From contig JALWRR010000005.1 in the NCBI GenBank assembly GCA_026993975.1, positions 1 through 32,542 of the forward strand: 32,542 bases of DNA, written 5' to 3'. This document shows, piece after piece, positions 16,446 to 24,162 of the stretch. This DNA comes from Promethearchaeati archaeon (GTDB lineage: Archaea > Asgardarchaeota > Njordarchaeia > Njordarchaeales > Njordarchaeaceae). The notes beneath the pieces are model-generated. The model worked only from the letters and a program-made list of their open reading frames with translations, was not told the DNA's origin and ran no database searches. Numbering within the stretch: position 1 is the stretch's first letter; each line of letters begins with the position of its first letter. The translations under genes were made by a program, and so were the position numbers.

Positions 16446-17042
16446 ATGGGATTGCTTAACGTAGAGAAGGGAGATATAGCAGAAAAAGAGTTATATGACA
16501 TATTTACCAACGAGGGTTTCTCAGTAATAAGAGCTCCTCTATCAGGAAGAACACTGCCTTTTCCAGATCTAGTAGTAGTCAAGAGAGGAGTATTTTATGG
16601 CTTTGAAATAAAGTTCTCAAAAAAGAAGAAAGTAAGATATTCTGAGCTACAGTTCGATAATCTAATAGATTGGTTAATGATGCTTCGTAAGGAGGGTATC
16701 CCGGCTCGAGGCTTCATAGCTGCAAAGATTAACGGTGAATGGGAGTTCGTCGAGATAGATATAGATGTAAAAGAGGTTTATTTCCCGAATGATAACAGCT
16801 TAAAACTAGAAGATGTAATAAAATTAATGAAGAAGAGGATGAGAAGAAAAAACATTGATTGCTCAATAAGACTAATGGGTAATAAGGAGGATGTCTATAA
16901 TATAGCTAAGATAGTGAAAGAGGCCTTAGAGAAGAAAGGTTTTAAACTATACATTAGGGAGTACGTAATGTATAAGAACAAGAAAGAGAGAACAGAGATC
17001 GACAAAACAAAAACAAGAATATATATTAGGGTTGGAAAATAA
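16446..17042 (+). CDS. hjc: Hjc-type Holliday junction resolvase with extra C-terminal domain
   Basis: The first ~110 residues fit archaeal Hjc, a PD-(D/E)xK nuclease that cuts four-way DNA junctions as a dimer. From ATG 16446: E13 (GDIAEKEL), the RAPLSG loop, D41 in PFPDLVVV, E54-x-K56 in GFEIKFSKKKK, and a glutamine in the following helix (ELQFDN). All catalytic residues are present. Unlike the usual 120-140 residue enzyme, this one has about 198, with an added ~70-residue lysine-rich tail of alpha/beta pattern (IDCSIRLMG, a helix EDVYNIAKIVKEALEKKG, then FKLYIREYV and RIYIRVGK). In-frame GTG 16428 and GTG 16443 are alternative starts; an AT-rich box near 16413-16425 would suit a leaderless ATG. 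It converges on pyrophosphatase 1. Confidence 0.85.
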   Translation: MGLLNVEKGDIAEKELYDIFTNEGFSVIRAPLSGRTLPFPDLVVVKRGVFYGFEIKFSKKKKVRYSELQFDNLIDWLMMLRKEGIPARGFIAAKINGEWEFVEIDIDVKEVYFPNDNSLKLEDVIKLMKKRMRRKNIDCSIRLMGNKEDVYNIAKIVKEALEKKGFKLYIREYVMYKNKKERTEIDKTKTRIYIRVGK

Positions 17043-17094
17043 TCTAGCATACAAATAATATAATAAATAATAGATGAAAAATATAGATTAATCA

Positions 17095-19347
17095 TTATTC
17101 TTTAGCTTCCTCTAGCTCAATCTTAGGCCTGAATCTCTTAGCTATGAATAGCAGTATTACCCATACGATAATTATGATGACTGCAGCTTCTAGTCTAAGC
17201 GCTAAGTTATTGTTAATTGTTAGCCAGATGAAATAGGGTATCATTGTGATGCTGAAAATGTTTGATAACTTAATCAATATGTGTAGGGATGGACCAGATG
17301 TATCTTTTAATGGATCACCAAAAGTATCCCCAACAACAGCAGCTTTATGTTCATCTGTACCCTTTCTCCCAGCTATCTCAATGAGTTTTTTAGCGTTATC
17401 TAATTGCCCACCAGCATTAAACTGGAAAACAGCTAGAAGTGCTGAAGAAATCTTTAATCCTATCAAGTAAGCTATCAGAACCCATACATCAAATAAAGTC
17501 CCAAGCAATATAGGCATAAATAATCCGAGAGTTGTTGGAGATATCATCTCTGTTAAAGCATATTTAGTCGAAATATCAACGGCTCTACCGTAATCTGGTA
17601 AGGCTTCACCTTTTAGTATAGCTGGGTTTTCTCTGAATTGTCTACGCACTTCCCTAACCATTTCAAAAGCTCCTCTAACAGCTCCGCTTATTGCCCATGA
17701 AGTAAAGAGATACGGTACAGCTACCCCCAGTATTAAACCGCCGAGCAGCTCTGGGATTAACATATGTATATTAGCTATCTTCAGGATGTAATCGAAGGTT
17801 ATTTTCCCCTCTGGAGCTGGAATAATACCTTTTTCTAACGCTATATTAATGTAATCAGCTATTAACGCGAATAATATTGATAGCGAGGTCAGGAGAGCTG
17901 AAGCCATGCCATATGCTTTAGTTAGAGCTTTAGTCATGTTTCCTACTGAATCTAGTTTCTCTAGAGATGTCCCAACTTCACTTGATATTCCGCTTAAAGT
18001 AGCTATTCCATCAGCATTATCAACTATCGGCCCAAATGTATCTGATGTCTGGATTATCCCAGCCATTGTTTGTAATCCAAGAGTTGCTGTAGCTATACCA
18101 AATAATCCCTTTATTCCCGATAGACCAAATATATTGAATTCGCCAGCAGCTACATAGAATGAAGCGATAGTGATTGCTGCTACAACAATAGCTTCTGGGA
18201 ATATGCTCTCCATACCCCAGTAGATGCCAGCTAGTATATCTATAGCTGGGCCTCCTTTCGCTAAGCTAGCGATTTCTCTAACAGGTTTATTTTTGGGTCC
18301 AGTATAGTACCAAACTATTATAGCTGTGAGTAAGCTCCCAATCATACCAAGCATTGTTGTTATCCATAGTCTGAATCCGAATGTTGGATCTGATAGAGTT
18401 GCTAAGATATCGCGAGGGATCATTAGTTCTATTATTATGTAGAATCCAATAACTAGTATTAATCCAGTTAGGAAGAACCCTCTATAAATAGCTTTCACTG
18501 GATCTTGACCACCAATAAAGAATATTCCAATGATGCTAGCTACGAGACCCATAGCTTGTAGAACCAGAGCTAGCTCAACTAAGTAAATTACCTCACTTGG
18601 CGGAACTATTATTGAAGCCAAAAAAGCACCAACTATCATCATAGTAATTATGTTATCTGAGAAACTCTCGAATAAATCACTTGCCCTACCAGCACAATCA
18701 CCAACATTATCTCCAACCAAATCAGCAATCACAGCAGCGTTTCTTGGGTCATCTTCCTCAAGTTCAGCTTCGACTTTCCCAACCAGATCTGCGCCGATAT
18801 CCGCTGATTTCGTGTAAATACCACCACCTAGCTGAGCGAATAGTGCTGCGAGCGATGCACCAAATCCATAACCTACTATTAAAGCAGGATCGCCAAAGAT
18901 GAGATATAGAATACCAATACCAACTAGCGCGATTGCCATCAGTGATAATCCTGTTACAGCTCCGCCTCTCACAGCAATTAATAGAGCTTTTCGAGGGTCT
19001 GTTCTTGCAGCTTGCGTTGTTCTCACGTTTGCGTCAGTAGCTGTTTCCATTCCGAGCCACGCCATGAATAATGATGACAAAGCACCCACTAGGAATCCTA
19101 CAGGTATTTGCCAAGCAATAATGTTGTTAAATGCTAGTAAGGAGAGAGCTATTATAATCGCTATTATGAAGTATGTTATTGTTGTGAATTCTCTTTTTAG
19201 GAATGCTCTTGCACCGCTCTTTATCCATGAGTATGCATCAATCATTCTTCCTGTTCCTGGTGATTGTTTAAGAACCCAGTTTCTAAGCCAGAAAACGATA
19301 ATTAACCCAATTATTCCTAAAATAATAGTTACGTAGACATGTATCAT
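17095..19347 (-). CDS. hppA: Membrane-bound proton/sodium-translocating pyrophosphatase, copy 1 (diverged)
   Basis: A 750-residue protein with about 16 helices that couples PPi hydrolysis to ion export. Substrate motifs are present: GGGIYTKSADIGADLVGKVE (174-193), EEDDPRN (197-203), GDNVGDCAG (212-220) and, near the end, VVGDTFGDPLKDTSGPSL. K473 (GNMTKA) is the residue that marks K+-independent enzymes. The gate position has glutamate (DLFES, E227). Unusual changes: ADLVGDNVGD has L210 where asparagine is near-universal, VDNADGIA has D446 for glycine, and the region after E227 reads SFSDN. These leave the acidic metal cage intact but suggest altered coupling or regulation. A TATA-like box about 26 bases before ATG 19347 predicts a leaderless mRNA. 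A second copy lies at the right end of the window. Confidence 0.92.
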   Translation of the reverse strand: MIHVYVTIILGIIGLIIVFWLRNWVLKQSPGTGRMIDAYSWIKSGARAFLKREFTTITYFIIAIIIALSLLAFNNIIAWQIPVGFLVGALSSLFMAWLGMETATDANVRTTQAARTDPRKALLIAVRGGAVTGLSLMAIALVGIGILYLIFGDPALIVGYGFGASLAALFAQLGGGIYTKSADIGADLVGKVEAELEEDDPRNAAVIADLVGDNVGDCAGRASDLFESFSDNIITMMIVGAFLASIIVPPSEVIYLVELALVLQAMGLVASIIGIFFIGGQDPVKAIYRGFFLTGLILVIGFYIIIELMIPRDILATLSDPTFGFRLWITTMLGMIGSLLTAIIVWYYTGPKNKPVREIASLAKGGPAIDILAGIYWGMESIFPEAIVVAAITIASFYVAAGEFNIFGLSGIKGLFGIATATLGLQTMAGIIQTSDTFGPIVDNADGIATLSGISSEVGTSLEKLDSVGNMTKALTKAYGMASALLTSLSILFALIADYINIALEKGIIPAPEGKITFDYILKIANIHMLIPELLGGLILGVAVPYLFTSWAISGAVRGAFEMVREVRRQFRENPAILKGEALPDYGRAVDISTKYALTEMISPTTLGLFMPILLGTLFDVWVLIAYLIGLKISSALLAVFQFNAGGQLDNAKKLIEIAGRKGTDEHKAAVVGDTFGDPLKDTSGPSLHILIKLSNIFSITMIPYFIWLTINNNLALRLEAAVIIIIVWVILLFIAKRFRPKIELEEAKE

Positions 19348-19369
19348 AAGGGTCTACCTATTATTTTTG

Positions 19370-19377
19370 TTTAAAAA
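19370..19377 (-). promoter_or_regulatory. TATA box for pyrophosphatase 1 (leaderless start)
   Basis: The minus strand reads TTTTTAAA centred near 19374, 26 bases before ATG 19347, so the mRNA probably begins at the start codon. The rest of the gap to 19584 is AT-rich, with a TATA-like TTAAAATAATT near 19540 that could serve the kinase gene on the plus strand. Confidence 0.45.
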
Positions 19378-19584
19378 TAATGCTTATCCTATCTGACTAA
19401 ATTGAGGCTTTAAATTATTAGCATTGTATTTGTATATATGATATATATGTAGAAATATATTAAAGAAGTGAAGTTTGATAAGAATCATCTTTAAGTTTTC
19501 TGGTGTATAGATAATTATTATCATCATTATTATATATGTTAAAATAATTATTTTTCCTATTGATTAGAGATAGTAAAGGAAGAA

Positions 19585-20472
19585 GTGAGAGTGCTCTTAA
19601 TGAGAGAGAGGTTAGACTATTTGCTGGAGAGAGTGGATTTCTTTAAGACAAAGCATGGACCACCTAGGATTCTTAAGATTTGGAAGAAAACTAACTTAGT
19701 AATACTAGTTGAGTTTAATGGGGAGAAGTATATTCTGAAGGATTCGCTGAGGGGATACGGGTTATACGAGTTAATGTACATGAAGCTTTTGAGAATGGAG
19801 GGCTATCCAGTTCCTGAACCAGTTGATTTCTATCCAATTGAGTTAGTTACCGATGAAGACTGGGCATATGGGAATATAAGTAGGTATCGAGGTATCCTGG
19901 TTTATCGGTACGTGGAGGGAGAGTGTCTCTGTAATAATATGACTGATAGGAATGTTAGCAAGGCGCTAGATTTAATGAAAAGGATTCATTTGGATCCTAG
20001 GCACAAGCGATCAAGACCATTCATCCCGAATTACAAGAACGCGGAGGTAGGGAGATTAATGTACTATATTAAGAGATTGGGCATAGAGGGTGAGACCGCA
20101 TCATTATTAAAATCTCTAGCTGAGTTATACTTAGATGAGAAAATAGATTACATACTTATTCATGGCGATTATAGACCACAAAACCTTCTTTTAACAGATT
20201 CTAAAATCTGCATGATAGATCTGGAAGGAATCTCTGATGGAGCTGATAAATATAAGGACGCTGGAACATTCGCAGCTGAATCATTTAGAATAGGCTACAA
20301 TAAGATAGAGGAGTTGTTAACTAGTTATGGTTATAATGTTGATTCCATACGATACATCTTTTACTTAATGAGGAGATTTTTAGTTATTCTCCGGTACGAT
20401 AATAGAGAGTCAATAAAGAGGAGAATAACAAATCTGATTCTAACAATATTGAGAAGTAGGATCAAGAGATAA
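19585..20472 (+). CDS. APH/choline-kinase-fold phosphotransferase
   Basis: A 295-residue soluble kinase of the aminoglycoside-phosphotransferase fold. The ATP-side lysine is K52 (YILKDS), the catalytic loop is HGDYRPQN (H193, D195, N200), and the metal motif is DLEG (D212, E214) where protein kinases have DFG. These are the residues expected in an active enzyme. Archaeal members usually act on small molecules such as sugars or amino alcohols, or on proteins; no drug resistance is implied and the substrate is not evident. AGGAAG precedes GTG 19585; GTG 19591 and ATG 19600 are also in frame. Its stop is separated by one base from the stop of the convergent Lrp-family gene. Confidence 0.7.
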   Translation: MRVLLMRERLDYLLERVDFFKTKHGPPRILKIWKKTNLVILVEFNGEKYILKDSLRGYGLYELMYMKLLRMEGYPVPEPVDFYPIELVTDEDWAYGNISRYRGILVYRYVEGECLCNNMTDRNVSKALDLMKRIHLDPRHKRSRPFIPNYKNAEVGRLMYYIKRLGIEGETASLLKSLAELYLDEKIDYILIHGDYRPQNLLLTDSKICMIDLEGISDGADKYKDAGTFAAESFRIGYNKIEELLTSYGYNVDSIRYIFYLMRRFLVILRYDNRESIKRRITNLILTILRSRIKR

Positions 20473-20473
20473 T

Positions 20474-20998
20474 TCACTTAGAAGCCAATTTCATCGCTTT
20501 AAACAATGCTTTCCTAAATACTTCTGGTTCAGGATAAGGTTGTTCCTTATAAATGTCGAAAATCACAACTTTCTTTACATCAACTACTTTATCGATCTTG
20601 TTTATCTTATCTATCAAATCAGTTAAAGTATCTAGATCAACGCAGGAACCACATACTAATAAGTCATAGTCTCCACTAATCCTGTAAATACCTCTTATCT
20701 CTGGATAAGTAATTAGCTTCTTAACCACTTCATCAACATCCCCCCTAATCTTAAGGAAGAGAAAAGAACCGCCCTCGAAACCTATTTTCTTACAATTAAT
20801 CTTGATCGTGTACTTCTCTATTATCCCTAGATTCTCAAGCTTTCTTACTCTTGCAGCGGCTGTAGCAACACTAATATTTAATCTCTCAGCGAGCTTATTG
20901 AATGAGATTCTAGCATTCTCAGTAAGTATAGTTAGTATCTTTATGTCCAATTCATCTAGGTTCTTTATCTTCTCTAGAGCTTTGCTCATAAAAACCAC
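20474..20998 (-). CDS. Lrp/AsnC-family transcription regulator
   Basis: A 174-residue protein with an N-terminal winged helix-turn-helix (LDELDIKILTILTENARIS then NKLAERLNISVATAAARVRKLENLGII, about 14-59) and a C-terminal RAM domain (FLFLKIRGDVDEVV, GIYRISGDYDLLVCG). RAM domains sense amino acids or other small ligands and let the protein form octamers. A short extra C-terminal tail (PEPEVFRKALFKAMKLASK) extends beyond many relatives. GTG 20998 is favoured since GGTGG is 6 bases upstream; ATG 20989 is possible. It lies just downstream of, and on the same strand as, the sulfur-protein genes but has its own promoter region. That region shares the TAAATATTTGT motif with the promoters at 23.5-23.7 kb, so it is the natural candidate regulator of that cluster. 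Confidence 0.9.
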   Translation of the reverse strand: MVFMSKALEKIKNLDELDIKILTILTENARISFNKLAERLNISVATAAARVRKLENLGIIEKYTIKINCKKIGFEGGSFLFLKIRGDVDEVVKKLITYPEIRGIYRISGDYDLLVCGSCVDLDTLTDLIDKINKIDKVVDVKKVVIFDIYKEQPYPEPEVFRKALFKAMKLASK

Positions 20999-21040
20999 AT
21001 TTAACCACCCTTCAAGAACTATAAGTATTATAATCTGAAT

Positions 21041-21055
21041 TTAAATATTTGTAAA
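21041..21055. promoter_or_regulatory. TAAATATTTGT motif, site A (upstream of Lrp/AsnC gene)
   Basis: TAAATATTTGT occurs at 21042-21052, 44-54 bases before GTG 20998. It overlaps the likely TATA/BRE region of the regulator gene. The same 11 bases appear in the same orientation at 23476 and 23698. Confidence 0.4.
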
Positions 21056-21095
21056 ATAAAACAATGTAATAAATATATAATTATTTAGTTTGTAT

Positions 21096-21569
21096 TTACT
21101 TGTGATTGTAGTTTCTCCCTATAGCTTTAAGAATCTCTATAAGCAAACCAAGACCCTTCTTAGCATCCTTATCTCTTAGAGCTCTCATAGCGCCAAATAA
21201 TCCTACTGGCTTAACAGAATCCTTTGACAAGGCCTCTAAAGTACTATTGATTAATTTCGCTGTTCCATCAAGCTTATCATAATCAATTTCGCTCAAGATA
21301 TTAGTTAACTTATCGAAATTATCTAGGGCTTTTAGTAATCCAGTTGTAACGAATACTTCGGATGCTCTTCCGATAACTTCCTCGTCGATAAGTCCCTCTA
21401 TTAGATCCAGGAGACCCATTTTACTCATTTTAACTATTATATTCGTGAATTTTTGTAATGCTTCTAATGTTTCTTTATCAGCTGAGGGAGCGATCTTCTC
21501 AGCTATAGTTGATGCACTACTTTTTTCGCATTCCTCAACAGACACTAACTCTTCTTTCTTTTCAGACAT
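21096..21569 (-). CDS. DUF1641 protein
   Basis: A 157-residue, mostly helical, acidic protein. The C-terminal signature KPVGLFGAMRALRDKDAKKGLGLLIEILKAIG is that of DUF1641, a family of unknown biochemical role that is commonly encoded beside sulfide:quinone-reductase-like flavoproteins or formate dehydrogenases. Earlier helices (ETLEALQKFTNIIVKMSKMGLLDLIEGLIDEE) are amphipathic and may bind the flavoprotein or the membrane surface; there is no true transmembrane segment. ATG 21569 is chosen: GGTGG lies 5 bases upstream and the gene then begins 2 bases after the SQR-like stop. It is the last gene of the DsrE-TusA-SQR operon. Function as an accessory or membrane-docking subunit of the oxidoreductase is inference. 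Confidence 0.82.
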   Translation of the reverse strand: MSEKKEELVSVEECEKSSASTIAEKIAPSADKETLEALQKFTNIIVKMSKMGLLDLIEGLIDEEVIGRASEVFVTTGLLKALDNFDKLTNILSEIDYDKLDGTAKLINSTLEALSKDSVKPVGLFGAMRALRDKDAKKGLGLLIEILKAIGRNYNHK

Positions 21570-21571
21570 AT

Positions 21572-22756
21572 CTACCACCCCACTTTAGATAATATACCTG
21601 GTCGAGTAGCTTCAAAATAAGACCTAAATATCGGCTGCATTAACTTAGGATACTTGACTGCAACCCAATAAGTAGCTATGAATATATCCTCCTGGAGCCT
21701 CTTGAACTTTGACATGCGGATAGGTAGCGGTGGATGATTATAATCACTAATAACGAATGTTCCTTCACCATTCGATACGATCGGGCAATGTGTTCTACCA
21801 TCAGCAACCGAATCTAAACCATGTAATCTATCAGCAACAACCTCGGCATGCAAGTGAGCTGTGACACCACTCTTAGAAGTGGGTACATTAGAACAGTCTC
21901 CTATTGCAAAGGCATCATCGTAACCCTCTATATTCAACTTAAACTTATCAACTTTGAAGAACCCTGTATCATCAAGTACCTTCTCTGGAGTTACCTTTAT
22001 TTTAGGACCAGTATTAACAGGAACGACGGTTGCCACATCGTATTTTACTTCATCACCCTCTAGGCTATAGATCTTCTTTTCCTTTGTATCAATGCTATCA
22101 ACTGTGAAATATGTTTTCACTTCAATACCTCTCTCCTCTAATTTAGGTTCAATAATATCGCTAACAGTTTTCGATGGATACGCGTGAGGGAATGGCATAC
22201 CTAAGATTACCTTAACTTTATCGTGAACTCCCATGCGTCTAAATAGGTTAGTGGATAAGAAAGCTGCTTTATGAGGTGCTGGTGGACACTTATATAATGG
22301 GTCAGCTACTCCAATAAAGAATGTGCCTTTCCTAAGCTTTCTTAACGTATTCCATAGTTTCTTTGCATCAGCGATGCTAGAGAAGTAATCTCCATACTCA
22401 TTTAGTATCTCTCTGTTCCCCTTGATAGCGTCGTAATCTAAGTGTACTCCAGTAGCAATTATTACGTAATCATATTCGATTCTGGCTCCATCGCTAGTCA
22501 CGACATATCTATCATCTAAGTTAACTTCTGATACAGCCTTATTCACGAACTTAACTTCATCTCTCAACAAGCATCTTATTGGTTTCTGGAACTCTTTTCT
22601 AGATCCCTGAAAAGCAACAAATAGTTGACCTGGCTGAAACGTATGGTAACGACTCTTATCGATCACAGTTACGTCATACTCATCGGGATTTAATAAATTA
22701 GCTAGAATGGCTCCTCCAGAGCCCCCACCAATAATGAGAACACGTTTCTTAGACAT
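21572..22756 (-). CDS. Sulfide:quinone oxidoreductase-like flavoprotein
   Basis: A 394-residue FAD protein of the SQR/type-II NADH dehydrogenase superfamily. GGGSGG (10-15) binds FAD; ATGVHLDYDAIKG (101-113) and DDAFAIGDCSNVPTSKSG (280-297) are family marks. Cysteines at 157 (YKCPPAPHKAAF), 324 (THCPIV), 62 and 288 could supply the persulfide-handling pair; C157 sits in the spot of a catalytic cysteine of SQRs. The last 40 residues (YWVAVKYPKLMQPIFRSYF) form amphipathic helices suited to membrane attachment. The probable role is sulfide oxidation at the inner membrane face, feeding quinone and making protein-bound or polysulfide sulfur. Start ATG 22756 is preferred over 22765. TusA and DsrE upstream and DUF1641 downstream in one operon support this role. 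Confidence 0.8.
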   Translation of the reverse strand: MSKKRVLIIGGGSGGAILANLLNPDEYDVTVIDKSRYHTFQPGQLFVAFQGSRKEFQKPIRCLLRDEVKFVNKAVSEVNLDDRYVVTSDGARIEYDYVIIATGVHLDYDAIKGNREILNEYGDYFSSIADAKKLWNTLRKLRKGTFFIGVADPLYKCPPAPHKAAFLSTNLFRRMGVHDKVKVILGMPFPHAYPSKTVSDIIEPKLEERGIEVKTYFTVDSIDTKEKKIYSLEGDEVKYDVATVVPVNTGPKIKVTPEKVLDDTGFFKVDKFKLNIEGYDDAFAIGDCSNVPTSKSGVTAHLHAEVVADRLHGLDSVADGRTHCPIVSNGEGTFVISDYNHPPLPIRMSKFKRLQEDIFIATYWVAVKYPKLMQPIFRSYFEATRPGILSKVGW

Positions 22757-22799
22757 ATTTATCATCTCGAATAATTCTTAAAAAAAATTTAATAAGGAT

Positions 22800-23033
22800 T
22801 TATTTCACAACCTTAATAACAGCTTTAATAACTCCGCCTTCCTCACTTAACTCTACTAATTCACAACCAGTTCTCTTGACCCAAGCTTCAATATCGGGTT
22901 TAAACCCTGGATCCGTCGCTAGTACCTCTATTATATCACCATTATTCGCTTTCCTATATGCTCTAACAACTTTAGTTATTGGACCAGGACAAGCCATATT
23001 CCTAGCATCAACCTTAATAACATTTCCAGACAT
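22800..23033 (-). CDS. tusA: TusA-family sulfur carrier protein
   Basis: A 77-residue protein with the TusA signature: C15 in ACPGPITKV, followed by the alpha/beta pattern (GDIIEVLATDPGF, DIEAWVKRTGCELVELSEEGG) and a final beta strand. C15 carries persulfide sulfur between partners; in crenarchaeal sulfur oxidisers TusA also accepts thiosulfonate from DsrE. A second cysteine, C55, lies in the helix end. GAGGAA lies upstream of ATG 23033. The gene is the second of the operon, 24 bases after the DsrE stop and 43 bases before the start of the SQR-like gene. Confidence 0.9.
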   Translation of the reverse strand: MSGNVIKVDARNMACPGPITKVVRAYRKANNGDIIEVLATDPGFKPDIEAWVKRTGCELVELSEEGGVIKAVIKVVK

Positions 23034-23057
23034 TGTTGGTTCCTCTTTTTCACGTTT

Positions 23058-23465
23058 TTAAATAAAGATTATCTCCGCGTCTCCACTCTCCTGCATAAAG
23101 TATGTTGCTCCAACCACATCATCAACTATTGGATCCATATCCTCCTTCTTTATACCCATGATCTCAGCCATTAGTGAACAGACATAGATTTTTACGTCGC
23201 CTGCTTCTTTTGCATCCTTAAGCATGTCATACCAAGAGGGAGCCTTTATTCTCTCCATACCTTCATGTATCTTTGGAACGAAGTCCTCGAATTCTTTGGG
23301 GAATCTTGGTTCAGGTTTATTCTTGGTGAAGTACGGTGTTGCAAAGCCGGTGACGAAGATCCTGACAGAGAGGCCTAGATTAGCTGCTGTTTGTGTAAGA
23401 ACGCCGAGAGGTATGAATTTATCTGCGGTGCCTGAAAACATTACTATAGCAAGAGTCTTAGCCAT
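23058..23465 (-). CDS. DsrE-family sulfurtransferase-like protein
   Basis: A 135-residue protein with the DsrE/F fold: KTLAIVMFSGTADKFIPLGVLTQTAANLG (4-31), an IFVTGFAT strand, and one cysteine, C96, in KIYVCSLMAEIMG, at the active position of the family. The end (VDDVVGATYFMQESGDAEIIFI) fits DsrE2-like proteins. C96 would pass sulfur to or from TusA. The central segment 43-75 (basic and proline-rich) is longer than in minimal DsrE. ATG 23465 is preferred because AGGTG lies 6 bases upstream; GTG 23474 is in frame. It heads the four-gene sulfur operon. Confidence 0.85.
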   Translation of the reverse strand: MAKTLAIVMFSGTADKFIPLGVLTQTAANLGLSVRIFVTGFATPYFTKNKPEPRFPKEFEDFVPKIHEGMERIKAPSWYDMLKDAKEAGDVKIYVCSLMAEIMGIKKEDMDPIVDDVVGATYFMQESGDAEIIFI

Positions 23466-23475
23466 ATAAAACACC

Positions 23476-23496
23476 TAAATATTTGTTTAAATATTC
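23476..23496. promoter_or_regulatory. TAAATATTTGT motif, site B (upstream of dsrE-like gene)
   Basis: TAAATATTTGT (23476-23486) is followed by a second TAAATATT (23488-23495), 12 bases on. It lies 11-30 bases before ATG 23465, so a bound protein would block transcription initiation of the sulfur operon. Confidence 0.45.
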
Positions 23497-23697
23497 TTTG
23501 TTTTACTTAATTTTTGTTCAATAGAAATAGGTTAATATCATATAAAAATCTTTATTATTTACAATGGATATTACTATAGATTCCCCACCTATACGTGCTT
23601 TCAATATTCTTTTCTTTTTGTATAATTGATTTGCTCAAATAAACATATCGATATATAGTAAAATTCTTAATTTTTATTTCTTTTTTCAATGAATGAG

Positions 23698-23715
23698 TAA
23701 ATATTTGTTCAATAT
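23698..23715. promoter_or_regulatory. TAAATATTTGT motif, site C (upstream of divergent membrane-protein gene)
   Basis: TAAATATTTGTTCAATAT starts at 23698, with another TAAATATTT at 23728-23736 close to ATG 23756. Sites B and C share 12 consecutive bases (TAAATATTTGTT). They flank the divergent gap at its two ends; the middle of the gap holds no gene I can support. Confidence 0.45.
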
Positions 23716-23755
23716 AACATGTAATATTAAATATTTTCTCGAATAGGTGTGTTTA

Positions 23756-24151
23756 ATGGAGTCTTGGAAGCCAGATAAGTACGTGTTCTGGTGGGCCTCT
23801 CTCGTTTTATTGGTAGGCACTTTCATGGGTCTATATATTATATTTGGTTTAGTTGCTCCTAAACTTTTATTAAGTAAGTTGGGTTTAACAGATGTGCTTA
23901 GTAATTTTCTTTCTAAAAATATGCCGTTCTTTGGACCTTTCATAGGGATTCATGGCCACATAAATCACTTCACAACAATGCTTTTTATTATTGCATTATC
24001 AATAGGATTGGTAAAGTTCAATGCGTTATCAAGGAAGATAATTATCGCGTTATTAGTACTTGGTATTATTGTCTGGCCAATGGCGATGTATAGTTTCGCT
24101 ATTGGAGGTCTAGAAGCTGTATTACCCATAATGGCGCTCAGGATACTCTAG
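23756..24151 (+). CDS. Histidine-bearing multi-TM protein, N-terminal fragment (frameshifted)
   Basis: 131 residues from ATG 23756, chosen over GTG 23747 because AGGTG sits 6 bases upstream. There are three hydrophobic segments (about 11-34, 60-87 and 93-116). Between the first two is FGPFIGIHGHINHFTTML, with H66, H68 and H71 near the start of a helix, a pattern seen in haem- or copper-binding membrane proteins. The frame ends shortly after GGLEAVLPI at TAG 24149. The next frame continues seamlessly (NGAQDTLAFILMFWIGLASIG) into the following entry, so this is the first third of a ~437-residue protein. I cannot name the family. It is divergent from the DsrE-TusA-SQR operon and probably works with it. 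Confidence 0.6.
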   Translation: MESWKPDKYVFWWASLVLLVGTFMGLYIIFGLVAPKLLLSKLGLTDVLSNFLSKNMPFFGPFIGIHGHINHFTTMLFIIALSIGLVKFNALSRKIIIALLVLGIIVWPMAMYSFAIGGLEAVLPIMALRIL

Positions 24152-24162
24152 CGTTTATATTA

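Noticed and set aside
19585-20472. Reading the APH-fold kinase as an antibiotic-resistance gene
   Set aside because: The fold is widespread in archaea for small-molecule phosphorylation, and nothing indicates drug substrates.
23686-23943. 85-codon minus-strand frame across the divergent promoter
   Set aside because: It is antisense to the membrane-protein gene and covers its promoter; no start signal or family resemblance.
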